Shown piece by piece: positions 9,860 through 18,200 of a stretch of DNA of 58,842 nt. Origin of the DNA: an uncultured Gammaproteobacteria bacterium (GTDB lineage Bacteria > Pseudomonadota > Gammaproteobacteria > Steroidobacterales > Woeseiaceae); contig CAJXYT010000006.1 in the NCBI GenBank assembly GCA_913063505.1, positions 1 through 58,842 on the forward strand, read 5' to 3'. Position 1 is the first letter of the stretch, and every line of letters begins with the position of its first letter. A model generated the notes under the pieces. The model did not search any database, was not told the origin of the DNA, and saw only the letters and a program-made list of their open reading frames with translations. Position numbers and translations under genes: made by a program.

Positions 9860-10927
9860 ATGCCACTGGTTGCACACAATAATCTGCCAGCATTCAAGCG
9901 TCTTCGAGATCGCGGCCAGCAGGTGTTATCCGCGGAGCGGGCCGAGCGGCAGGATATCCGAGAGTTGCATATCGGCTTTCTGAACATGATGCCGGACGCG
10001 GCGCTGACGGCAACGGAACATCAGTTTATTCGTCTTGTTGGCGCTAGCAACCAAATTGCTCAGTTCTATATTTACCCATTCACGATTCCTGAAATGAACC
10101 GTGGCGCTGATGCGATCAAACACATCGATCAACACTACTTTGAGTTTTCGGAGTTGCGTGAGCAAGGACTGGATGCGCTGATTATTACGGGGGCTAACCC
10201 TGCCAATCCTATCCTCGAGGATGAAGCATTCTGGGGTCCTCTCATGGAGATCTTCGATTGGGCCGCAGACAACGTTGCCTCGATGCTGTGCTCCTGTCTC
10301 GCGACTCATGCTCTGGTCCAGTCCAGACATGAGATAAAACGGCAGCGACTGCCGCGTAAGAAATGGGGTGTATACAGTCACACGATCACTGAGCCAAAGC
10401 ACCCACTAACCTGGGAGGTTAACACCCACTTTGACGCCCCACACTCCCGCTACAATGACGTGAGCAAAGAGCATATGGAGAAGGCCGGTTTAAAGGTGCT
10501 TGCCGAAAGCGAAGTCGCGGGTGTTCATCTTGCGGTCAGTCCAGATCAATTCCGTGTGGTCTATTTTCAGGGGCACCCAGAATACAATGCCGTGAGTCTG
10601 CTGAAAGAATACAAGCGCGAGGTGATGAGATTCATCAATGATGTGCGTGACACGGAGCCACCGCTACCGCGCAACTATTTTCCTGCTGAAGCACAAAAGA
10701 TCGCGTTCGAATTCCTGGCCGCCGCCCTATCAGCCAAAACTGCGGGTGCCGAAGTACCGCCGTTCCCGGACGCCGAATTGGAGGCGCTGGTCTACAATAC
10801 TTGGGGCGACACGGGCAAGGCGATAGTTAATAACTGGCTCGGCCTAGTTTATCAATTGACCAATCTGGACCGGCGCTTGCAGTTCATGGACGGCGTCGAT
10901 CCCGACGATCCCTTAGGCCTGAAATAG
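9860..10927 (+). CDS. metA: Homoserine O-succinyltransferase family protein (MetA)
   Basis: MetA/HTS family acyltransferase that activates homoserine for methionine synthesis. Its 355 residues exceed the roughly 309 of E. coli MetA, mainly at the C-terminus. Family features are the ELHIGFLNMMPDAAL segment, LIITGANP, the nucleophile region MLCSCLATHALVQ (probable catalytic Cys146), GVYSHTI, APHSRY and the GHPEYN segment near residue 238 with the active-site His. Acyl donor choice (succinyl- or acetyl-CoA) cannot be decided from family membership. The next intact gene is a gamma-synthase type PLP enzyme, matching the pathway. Confidence 0.88.
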   Translation: MPLVAHNNLPAFKRLRDRGQQVLSAERAERQDIRELHIGFLNMMPDAALTATEHQFIRLVGASNQIAQFYIYPFTIPEMNRGADAIKHIDQHYFEFSELREQGLDALIITGANPANPILEDEAFWGPLMEIFDWAADNVASMLCSCLATHALVQSRHEIKRQRLPRKKWGVYSHTITEPKHPLTWEVNTHFDAPHSRYNDVSKEHMEKAGLKVLAESEVAGVHLAVSPDQFRVVYFQGHPEYNAVSLLKEYKREVMRFINDVRDTEPPLPRNYFPAEAQKIAFEFLAAALSAKTAGAEVPPFPDAELEALVYNTWGDTGKAIVNNWLGLVYQLTNLDRRLQFMDGVDPDDPLGLK

Positions 10928-10947
10928 GAAGTTATTTCACATATTTC

Positions 10948-11028
10948 ATGACTGCACGAGACGTTATTTCCTATGTAGTATCGGTGCTCTTCGGCGAGCC
11001 GGTCGCCACCCCAAAAGAAAAGGAGTAA
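10948..11028 (+). CDS. Weak 26-codon ORF between metA and the PLP enzyme
   Basis: An ATG-initiated frame of 26 codons fills the spacer between metA and the downstream PLP enzyme, and its TAA overlaps the end of that gene's Shine-Dalgarno (AGGAG, 11021-11025). No clear ribosome binding site precedes it and no family is recognised. It could be a leader peptide or chance. Confidence 0.15.
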   Translation: MTARDVISYVVSVLFGEPVATPKEKE

Positions 11029-11031
11029 TCC

Positions 11032-12183
11032 ATGGGTTTTAAGACCAGACAGATTCATGCGGGCGTAACGCCTGATCCGCTGACTGGGTCGATTCTGACA
11101 CCGATCTATCAGACGACCACGTATGTACAAGATTCAGTCGATGAATACCTGGCGAAGGGGTACTCCTACTCACGGTCGGGTAATCCAACGGTTCGTGCGC
11201 TTGAACTCAAAATGACAGATCTGGAAGACGCGACAGATTCAATCTGCTTCGGTACCGGAATAGCAGCTGTCCAGGGTGTGATGTTGGCGTTTCTTAACGC
11301 AGGCGATCATGCCATTATTTCCGATGTAGCATACGGCGGCACGTACCGTTTGTGCACGAAAATCCTGAGTCGATTTGGTGTTGAGTTCACGTTTGTCGAT
11401 GGCTCCAATCTCGAGGCGGTTGCTGCAGCGCTCAAAGACAACACAACACTGTTCCTGACAGAAACGCCCGCTAACCCGACGATGAAGTGCACCGACATCG
11501 CTGGTGTATCGAAAATCGCTCAGAAGGCCGGCGCAGTGCATGCAGTGGACAACACGTTCCTGACGCCATATTTCCAACGGCCACTGGAACTCGGCGCCGA
11601 TATATCGATATACAGCACGACGAAATACATGGATGGTCACAATGCGACAATCGGTGGCGCTGCTGTCTGTGCGACGCAGGAGCATGCTGATGCAGTGCGC
11701 TTCATACAGGGCAGCACTGGTAGCATCATGTCACCGCAGGTTGCCTGGTTGACGTCGCAGGGCTGCAAGACGATGTCGCTTCGATTAGATGCTCAGTCGG
11801 CCAATGCGATGGCCATCGCAGAGTATCTCGAAGGCCACGACAAGGTCGAGCAAGTCAGCTATCCGGGCCTGAAGTCATTTCCACAGTACGAGCTGGCAAG
11901 TAGCCAGGCCACGGGCTATGGGGCAATGCTTTGGTTCGAGGTAAAAGGCGGATTGACGGCAGGCAAGAAACTCATGGACAACATTGATGTCTTTAGCCTC
12001 GCCGAGAATCTCGGTTCAGTTGAGTCTCTTATTACACATCCGGTCACGATGACGCACGCAGCTGTTGAGGAGGCGGAGCGAATTCGAGTCGGGATCATTG
12101 ATGGACTTGTTCGCGTATCCGTCGGTCTTGAAGACGTTGAGGACTTGATCGAAGCGTTGGACAAGGCGCTCGCACAGGTCTGA
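11032..12183 (+). CDS. metB: Cystathionine gamma-synthase type PLP enzyme (MetB/MetZ family)
   Basis: Cys/Met metabolism PLP enzyme of 383 residues, a normal length. The PLP lysine is K198 in the YSTTKYMDGH motif, with D173 in VHAVDNTFLTP contacting the cofactor and the YSRSGNPT phosphate-binding region near residue 45. Context after metA suggests it condenses the activated homoserine with cysteine (gamma-synthase) or sulfide (sulfhydrylase). Gamma-lyase activity cannot be excluded, since sequence rarely separates these. AGGAG precedes the ATG by 6 bases. Confidence 0.85.
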   Translation: MGFKTRQIHAGVTPDPLTGSILTPIYQTTTYVQDSVDEYLAKGYSYSRSGNPTVRALELKMTDLEDATDSICFGTGIAAVQGVMLAFLNAGDHAIISDVAYGGTYRLCTKILSRFGVEFTFVDGSNLEAVAAALKDNTTLFLTETPANPTMKCTDIAGVSKIAQKAGAVHAVDNTFLTPYFQRPLELGADISIYSTTKYMDGHNATIGGAAVCATQEHADAVRFIQGSTGSIMSPQVAWLTSQGCKTMSLRLDAQSANAMAIAEYLEGHDKVEQVSYPGLKSFPQYELASSQATGYGAMLWFEVKGGLTAGKKLMDNIDVFSLAENLGSVESLITHPVTMTHAAVEEAERIRVGIIDGLVRVSVGLEDVEDLIEALDKALAQV

Positions 12184-12187
12184 TTCT

Positions 12188-12340
12188 ATGTCGCACTTTA
12201 ATTATTGCGATACGCTTTCACTGCGTGCCGGCCAGACAGTTTATGATGAGTCTGGTGCGTGCGTGACACGGATCTATCAAACGACTTCATTTGTATTTCC
12301 GGATACGGATACCGCAGCGCTGAGCCGATGCGCGCAGTGA
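12188..12340 (+). pseudogene. N-terminal remnant of a second Cys/Met PLP enzyme (MetY-like)
   Basis: Starting 5 bases after the metB-type gene, an ATG frame of 50 codons contains TLSLRAGQTVYDESG and TRIYQTTSFVFPDTDTAAL. This is the characteristic N-terminus of O-acetylhomoserine sulfhydrylase and related enzymes. The homology stops near 12322 and the frame ends at TGA 12338-12340; the catalytic domain is absent. The 3' end overlaps the tail of msrQ on the opposite strand, so a deletion probably joined the two. MetY rather than MetB is inferred from the DTD segment. Confidence 0.75.
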
Positions 12341-12937
12341 GCGCTGCTTCCAGCGCCATGTAATACGAGCGGTTAGCAGCACGCAAAGAATTCCCGCATA
12401 AATCAGTGGCTCGGTAATATCTTTCTTAACCTGCCACCAGTAATGCCAGACACCGAGAATACCGACCACATAGGCCATGTTGTGCAGTAATTGCCAGCGT
12501 TTGCCCATACGTCGGCGAATCGCCATGAATGACGTCATCGCTAGTGCAGTCAATAGAACCACAGCCATGAATCCCAACGTGATGAAAGGTCTCTCTGTAA
12601 GGTCTTCGAGAATGTCGCTAAGGCGCAATTCTTGATCCAGCACCAACCATGTAAGAAAGTGCATAAACGCGTAAAAGAAAGTGAACAGACCGAGCATACG
12701 TCTGAAGCGCGACAACCAATTCCAGTCGGTCAATCGTCGAAGCGGTGTGACCGCGAGCACAATCATGATGAACCGCAGGGCCCAGTTGCCGAAGCGATCG
12801 AGTATTGCTTCGATCTGATTGGCACCTAGGCTGCCTGTGACGCCATAGGCGTCGCCGATTAGTAGCAGCAAAGGCAGCAGACACACTAGGAAGACGATCG
12901 GTTTCCAGATGAACCGAATTTGCTGCAATGCATTCAT
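12287..12937 (-). CDS. msrQ: MsrQ, heme membrane subunit of methionine sulfoxide reductase system
   Basis: Membrane b-type cytochrome of the YedZ/MsrQ family that passes quinol electrons to periplasmic MsrP. Its 216 residues contain about six predicted helices and heme-ligand histidines in the GNWALRFIMIVLAVTPLRRL, FYAFMHFLTW and WHYWWQVKKD regions. It follows msrP by 6 bases. The last dozen or so residues (after about SLRAS) are read from the antisense strand of the MetY-like remnant, so the original C-terminus was probably lost in a deletion. Confidence 0.92.
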   Translation of the reverse strand: MNALQQIRFIWKPIVFLVCLLPLLLLIGDAYGVTGSLGANQIEAILDRFGNWALRFIMIVLAVTPLRRLTDWNWLSRFRRMLGLFTFFYAFMHFLTWLVLDQELRLSDILEDLTERPFITLGFMAVVLLTALAMTSFMAIRRRMGKRWQLLHNMAYVVGILGVWHYWWQVKKDITEPLIYAGILCVLLTARITWRWKQRSLRASAQRCGIRIRKYK

Positions 12938-12943
12938 AAGTAC

Positions 12944-13903
12944 TTAGAAATTGCGTCGAAGATTGAGGTCTTTGTAGAGGTGTGCAACCTGCTCGCCGTA
13001 TCCATTGAACATTAGTGTTTCGCGTTTCTTATCGAAAATTCCACCACCGATGCGGCGCTCGCGAGCCTGACTCCAGCGTGGGTGGTCGACTTCTGGATTT
13101 ACGTTGGCATAGAAGCCATATTCGCTCGGGTTCGCCATGTTCCAGCTCGTCTTCGGTTGGTTCGACATGAACTTGATACCAACGATGCTCTTGATGCCCT
13201 TGAAACCATACTTCCAAGGCACTACCAATCGTATGGGTGCGCCATTCTGGTTCGGAATGGCATTACCATAAAGACCAACCGCTAAGATTGCCAGCGGGTT
13301 GGTTGCTTCTGCAATAGTGAGTCCTTCTCGATACGGCCAATCCAGCGACCGACCTTTTTGACCTGGCATTCGCTCACGATCTTCGAGCGTCTCAAACGCA
13401 ACGTATTGTGCTTTCGACGCAGGTTGGAAGTACTTCACGACATCAGCGAGAGAAATGCCCACCCAGGGGATAACCATGGACCAGGCTTCGACGCATCGCA
13501 TACGGTATATCCGCTCCTCGAGATCGAAAGGCTTCATAAAGTCGTCGAAGTCGAACGCGCCAGTTTTTTCCGCATGGCCTGATACTTTGATCGACCAGGG
13601 ACGAGGTTTGAATTCTTTCGCGTTGGCGACGGGGTCGCCCTTCTGTAAACCGAACTCGTAAAAGTTGTTGTATGTGGAGATGTCCTCGAAGCTATTTAGT
13701 GTCTCGCTGGTGCTGAGGGGGCTTTTGGCGATGTTTGCGAGCGGTGCCAGTTGAGAGTCGGACACGATGGCGCCAATGGCGCCTGACGAAATGATGGATC
13801 CTCCGGCGATCGCACCGGCTCGAATGAAGTCACGACGATTGAGGTAATTGGCTTCACTTGTGATCTCGGACGGCCGAATATCATTTGGTTTTCTAATTAG
13901 CAC
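12944..13903 (-). CDS. msrP: MsrP, periplasmic molybdopterin methionine sulfoxide reductase
   Basis: Molybdenum-cofactor catalytic subunit that repairs oxidised methionine in periplasmic proteins. Its 319 residues begin with a Tat signal ([15 protein letters not shown], residues 22-36), fitting export with a folded cofactor. The Mo-ligand cysteine is in [15 protein letters not shown] near residue 137, and [14 protein letters not shown] is a family signature. It is transcribed with msrQ just downstream. Confidence 0.95.
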   Translation of the reverse strand: MLIRKPNDIRPSEITSEANYLNRRDFIRAGAIAGGSIISSGAIGAIVSDSQLAPLANIAKSPLSTSETLNSFEDISTYNNFYEFGLQKGDPVANAKEFKPRPWSIKVSGHAEKTGAFDFDDFMKPFDLEERIYRMRCVEAWSMVIPWVGISLADVVKYFQPASKAQYVAFETLEDRERMPGQKGRSLDWPYREGLTIAEATNPLAILAVGLYGNAIPNQNGAPIRLVVPWKYGFKGIKSIVGIKFMSNQPKTSWNMANPSEYGFYANVNPEVDHPRWSQARERRIGGGIFDKKRETLMFNGYGEQVAHLYKDLNLRRNF

Positions 13904-14299
13904 AAATTGTCTCCACGAGGTAATGCCTAGTAGATCAGATCTAAAGTCGTTTTATTGCAACGATCGTAGTTCCGGGTAATGCTGTCCGGATGGCTAGGCC
14001 ATTCAGTCTTGCATGTGTTGTCCATTGTATCCATCACCGCGCGATAATGACGGTAAAAGACGCTAAAATCGTCTAAACTGTATTCAAGTCCTTGCTGACG
14101 CTGCGCATGACTTCATCGTCGTTACGGTATTTTCGATGGTATTTCGACGAATTTTTGAGATAATAGGCATAATTATGATGATTATCACTATATCAGCCAA
14201 TCAATTATCAGGTGATTGACGTTCTCGGGGCGTTCCTACTGTGTCCAATGACCGCAAGGCTCCAGTATTTCGATCGTGAGATCTCGAAACAGCGGTTTC
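13904..14299. other. 396-base intergenic region between msrP and the phnA remnant
   Basis: No convincing gene. It must hold the msrP promoter (leftward). A palindrome AGATCAGATCT lies near 13933-13943. A short stretch near 14047-14075 could be read as TVKDAKIV, vaguely like the middle of PhnA, but this is too weak to claim. Confidence 0.5.
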
Positions 14300-14446
14300 A
14301 TGGTATGGACGTACATTGTAAAGGCTGGTATCAAAGTGAAGAACATTCGCCGCGTGGATGGTTATCATGGCATCGACTCCAAGGTGCCCGGTATCGGCAC
14401 GCTTAAGCTCAAATCCAAATTCGTCAAAAAGGTTCAGGCATCATGA
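14300..14446 (+). pseudogene. C-terminal remnant of PhnA (YjdM) zinc-ribbon protein
   Basis: A 48-codon frame reads YIVKAGIKVKNIRRVDGYHG then IDSKVPGIGTLKLKSKFVKK. This matches the conserved C-terminus of the PhnA family (E. coli: [20 protein letters not shown], then MKLKSEFVKK). The N-terminal zinc ribbon and the DGDSVTVIKDLKVKG segment are not found in frame upstream; a stop near 14217 and frame changes interrupt the region. The TGA stop overlaps the ATG of the MAPEG gene (ATGA), so the fragment may still serve as a coupled leader. Confidence 0.75.
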
Positions 14447-14856
14447 ATTTAGAACTTATTTACCCCATGGCTGCAATGGTGTTGCTAACGTTTATTGTAT
14501 TGATGGCGTTGTTTCGAAGTCGTGTGGCGGCCGTCAAGTCAGGTAAGGTCAATGCTGGCTTCTACAAGACGTATCAGGAAGGTAGTGAGCCCCGACAGAT
14601 CGCTCAATTCTCACGGCATCTCGTCAATATGTTTGAATCACCGACCTTGTTTTATGCTGCCTGCGTGGTCGGAATTGTTACCGGACAAAACGCGACCGTA
14701 TTGATTGTATTGGCCTGGATTTACGTCGCACTACGCGCACTGCACGCATATATCCATACCGGCAAGAACAGCATTTCGCCAAGAATGTGGGCGTATTTTT
14801 CAAGCTGGCTGGTATTGCTGGGTATGTGGGGAATGCTGGTTGCGGGCGTCGCTTGA
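14443..14856 (+). CDS. MAPEG family membrane protein
   Basis: A 137-residue integral membrane protein of the MAPEG family (membrane-associated proteins in eicosanoid and glutathione metabolism). Four hydrophobic helices are seen at about residues 6-26, 63-82, 84-102 and 112-135. The family signature region is NMFESPTLFYAACVV, with RALHAYIHT following. Bacterial members' substrates are mostly unknown, and glutathione dependence cannot be read from this sequence. Its start overlaps the phnA remnant's stop, and its own Shine-Dalgarno is weak. Confidence 0.85.
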   Translation: MNLELIYPMAAMVLLTFIVLMALFRSRVAAVKSGKVNAGFYKTYQEGSEPRQIAQFSRHLVNMFESPTLFYAACVVGIVTGQNATVLIVLAWIYVALRALHAYIHTGKNSISPRMWAYFSSWLVLLGMWGMLVAGVA

Positions 14857-14920
14857 TCAATTGGCGATCGTATTCACGAACACTAACGGGGCGATACCGA
14901 CTAACTTTGGCAAGGAAATC

Positions 14921-14948
14921 TTGCGAGAGAGTCTTGCGGCACTATAAT
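14921..14948 (+). promoter_or_regulatory. Sigma-70 type promoter candidate for ileS
   Basis: TTGCGA (14921-14926) and a perfect TATAAT (14943-14948) are separated by 16 bases. Transcription would start near 14955, about 57 bases before the first helix of the T-box leader. Confidence 0.65.
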
Positions 14949-15011
14949 TGTCCCGATAGATTCATATTTTCGCTTGTGTTTCAGCCCATTGGACGCTAAT
15001 TTGCCCAGCAA

Positions 15012-15263
15012 GACGTTGATGGGGACGAGTAGGCTGCCTGATCAGGCCAAAGCGACCGGAGGAAGGTGAGAGCTCCGGGTCTGTAGTTGCTGAATATCAC
15101 CCCGAAGTCGCCACCTGAAACGATGTTTTGAGTAAGGTCGGCCGAGTGGCTCGCGATACGAGTGACGGATCGCTAAATCGATCCAGAGGCGGCACTTATT
15201 GCCGTGAAACCGGGTGGTACCGCGAATAATTTTCGCCCCGGGTGCTTTAATGCGCCCGGGGCG
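15012..15263 (+). ncRNA. T-box riboswitch (isoleucine specifier) upstream of ileS
   Basis: Stem I has GAC (15012-15014)/GTC (15107-15109), a GA-containing asymmetric loop like a K-turn, then GGGG (15021-15024)/CCCC (15100-15103). The specifier loop has AGTA (15028-15031) on its 5' strand and ATC followed by A (15096-15099) on its 3' strand, an isoleucine codon. The distal arm GACCGGAG/CTCCGGGTC has a GGTGAGAG loop. Stem II pairs GCCAC (15110-15114) with GTGGC (15146-15150); a Stem III-like hairpin is at 15190-15204. The antiterminator is CCGGG (15210-15214), bulge TGGTACC (15215-15221), GCGAA/TTCGC, CCCGG (15237-15241). It excludes a 9-bp hairpin (15234-15242/15255-15263). The TGGT bulge fits a tRNA with A73, as tRNA-Ile has. 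No T-run follows the hairpin, so the control mode is open. Confidence 0.92.
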
Positions 15264-15286
15264 CTGTCGTATTTGGAGAGTAGGTT

Positions 15287-18200
15287 TTGTCGTTTAAAGA
15301 AATTAAAGGTCGTTATGATGGCCCAGCCCTCGAAATCGAGGTGCTGGAGTTTTGGCGTGAGCGTGATGTCTTCCAGAAGACACTGGACCAGACTGAAGGG
15401 AAACCACAGTTTAGTTTTAACGAGGGTCCGCCAACGGCCAACGGTAAGCCGGGCATTCACCATGTGTTGGCGCGCAGCTTCAAAGATATTTTTCCACGCT
15501 ACAAAACGATGCAGGGTTATCACGTTCCACGTAAAGCGGGTTGGGATACCCATGGCCTTCCTGTCGAGCACGAAGTGGAGAAGGAGCTCGGTATCTTTGA
15601 CAAAAAAGAAATTGAGGAAAAAGTTGGTATAGCCGAGTTTACGAAGCGCTGCCGCGACTCCGTTATGCGTTACATCGGTGATTGGGAAAAAATGACGGAA
15701 CGCATGGGCTTCTGGGTCAATCTTGACGAAGCCTATTATACGCTCAACAATACCTACATCGAGTCTGTCTGGAATCTTCTGCAAAAGATTTGGGACAAGG
15801 ACCTGATCTATCGCGGTTACAAGGTTGTGCCTTATGACCCACGCATCGGTGCAACACTGTCATCGCATGAGCTGGCGCTTGGCTATAAGGACGTCGAAGA
15901 TCCGTCGATTATCGTGCGCTTCAAAATGCAGGGTCAGAACAACACCTATTTTCTCGTCTGGACGACAACACCCTGGACGCTGCCATCAAACTTGGCTCTC
16001 GCTGTTGGTGACGACATTAACTACAGCTTTTGCGAATCGGAAGGGCAGACACTGATTGTCGCCGAAGCACTTCATGAATCTGTGTTCCGCGATATCGAGT
16101 ATTCAGTGGTTAAGACGGTAAAGGGTGCTGAGCTCGTTGGGAAACGCTATGAGCAATTGTTCAGTTATCTCGCAGTCGATGCACCGAACGCATTTCAGGT
16201 TTTCTCTGCCGACTTTGTCAGCACCGAAAGCGGCACCGGCATCGTTCACATAGCTCCTGCCTACGGTGTTGACGATCTGGCTTTGGGTCAGGCAAATGAT
16301 CTGCCGGTTGTTCATGGTGTCGGGCTCGACGGGCACTTCATTGATGAAGTGGAACCGGTCAAGGGTCTGTTCTTCAAGGACGCCGACAAACCATTGATTC
16401 GTATTCTGAAAGAGCGCGACATGATGTTCCGGTCGGAGCGCTACTTACACAGCTATCCATTTGGCTGGCGCACCGGAGACCCGATTTTGTACTACGCGAA
16501 GAACGCCTGGTACATCCGAACGTCAAAATTCCGCGACCGTATGACGGAGCTCAATCAGACGATCAACTGGGTACCTGAGCATATCAAGGACGGCCGTTTC
16601 GGTAACTGGCTTGAGAACAATGTTGACTGGGCTTTATCGCGCGAGCGCTTCTGGGGAACGCCATTACCGGTCTGGACGGATGGCTGCGGTGAGTATCACT
16701 GCATCGGTTCTGTTGGCGAGCTGGAAGAGTTGACCGGCAGAGAGCTCAGCGAGCTCGACTTACACCGTCCTGCAGTCGATGAGATCACGTTCGAGAAAGA
16801 TGGCAATACCTGGCAACGAGTTCCAGAAGTTATTGATTGTTGGTTTGATTCAGGCGCGATGTCATATGCGCAGTGGCATTATCCGTTTGAGAACGAAGAT
16901 AAATTCGAAAAGCACTTTCCTGCGGACTACATTTGCGAGGCCATTGATCAAACGCGCGGTTGGTTCTACACGTTGCATGCGATATCAACGCTTGTGTCCG
17001 ATAGCGTCGCGTACAAAAATTGCATCTGTCTGAATCTTATCGTCGATAAGGACGGTAAGAAGATGTCGAAGTCCGTCGGTAATATTATTAATCCCTACGA
17101 TGTTTTCGATACGGTGGGTGCGGATGCTCTGCGTTGGTATTTCCTTGCACGTTTGTCGCCAGACGTACTGAAGCGCGTGTCTGTCGACATCGTTGCCGAC
17201 GTCGCGAGTTCGTTTATCAATACATTTTGGAATACCTATGGGTTTTTTGTTCTGTATGCGCGTCTTGATAATGTTGATCTGAGCAGGCAAATCGATCCCG
17301 AGGACCGACCTGAAATCGACCGCTGGGCTTTGGCTTTGTTGCACAAGACCATAACAACCGTCACGGAGTCGCTCGATCACTTCGACGCAAAGACTGCTGG
17401 CGAATCCATCGAGTCTTTTGTTGATCAATTGAGTAACTGGTACGTGCGTCGCAACAGACGTCGTTTCTGGAAATCGACCGATCCCGAAGATACACAGGCG
17501 GCGTACCTGACTTTGTATGAATGTCTCGACGCAGCACACAAGCTTATGGCGCCATTTGTACCGTTCCTGTCGGAAAATGTTTATCAAAACCTCGTGAGAA
17601 GCGTGAATCCTGACGCACCGGAGTCCGTGCATATGACGGACTGGCCGGTTGCTGACGCGTCGTGGAAAAACGACGAGCTGTTGTTCGATATTGACGTTGT
17701 GCAGAAGGTTGTAGGACTCGCTCGAGCCGCACGCGGCCAATCCGGTGTTCGCACTCGACAGCCGCTGGCGCGGTTATTGATTCGTGCGCCGAGTGACGCC
17801 GCCGCGAAGGCGCTGGACAATCATCAGGATCAAATTCTTGAGGAACTTAACGTTAAGGCTATTGAATTCATCGCGCGTGATGCAGGCCTTGTGAGTTATC
17901 GGATTAAGCCAAATTTGCCGAGAATTGGTAAGCAATACGGCAAGCTCATACCGGTCATCCGCAAAGCACTTGAAAAAGCCGACGGTGGAGCGATCGCAAG
18001 CGCGGCCGCAAGTGGAGAGACTTTCGATATTGTGGTCGGCGATCAAACGATCACATTTGAAGGCGAGGATGTATTGATTGAAACGAGTTCAGCAGAGGGC
18101 TACGCTTGTGCGGAGGACTTGGGTTACCTGACAGCTTTGGATACGACGCTCAATGACGAACTTATCAGTGAAGGATTTGCTAGAGAACTAGTGCGCTCCA

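Noticed and set aside
14212-14406. 64-codon plus-strand frame over the phnA remnant
   Set aside because: The PhnA-like translation lies in a different frame; this one shows no similarity or ribosome site.
14787-14999. 70-codon frame running from within the MAPEG gene into the ileS promoter
   Set aside because: It starts inside the MAPEG gene in another frame and has an unnatural Arg-rich composition.
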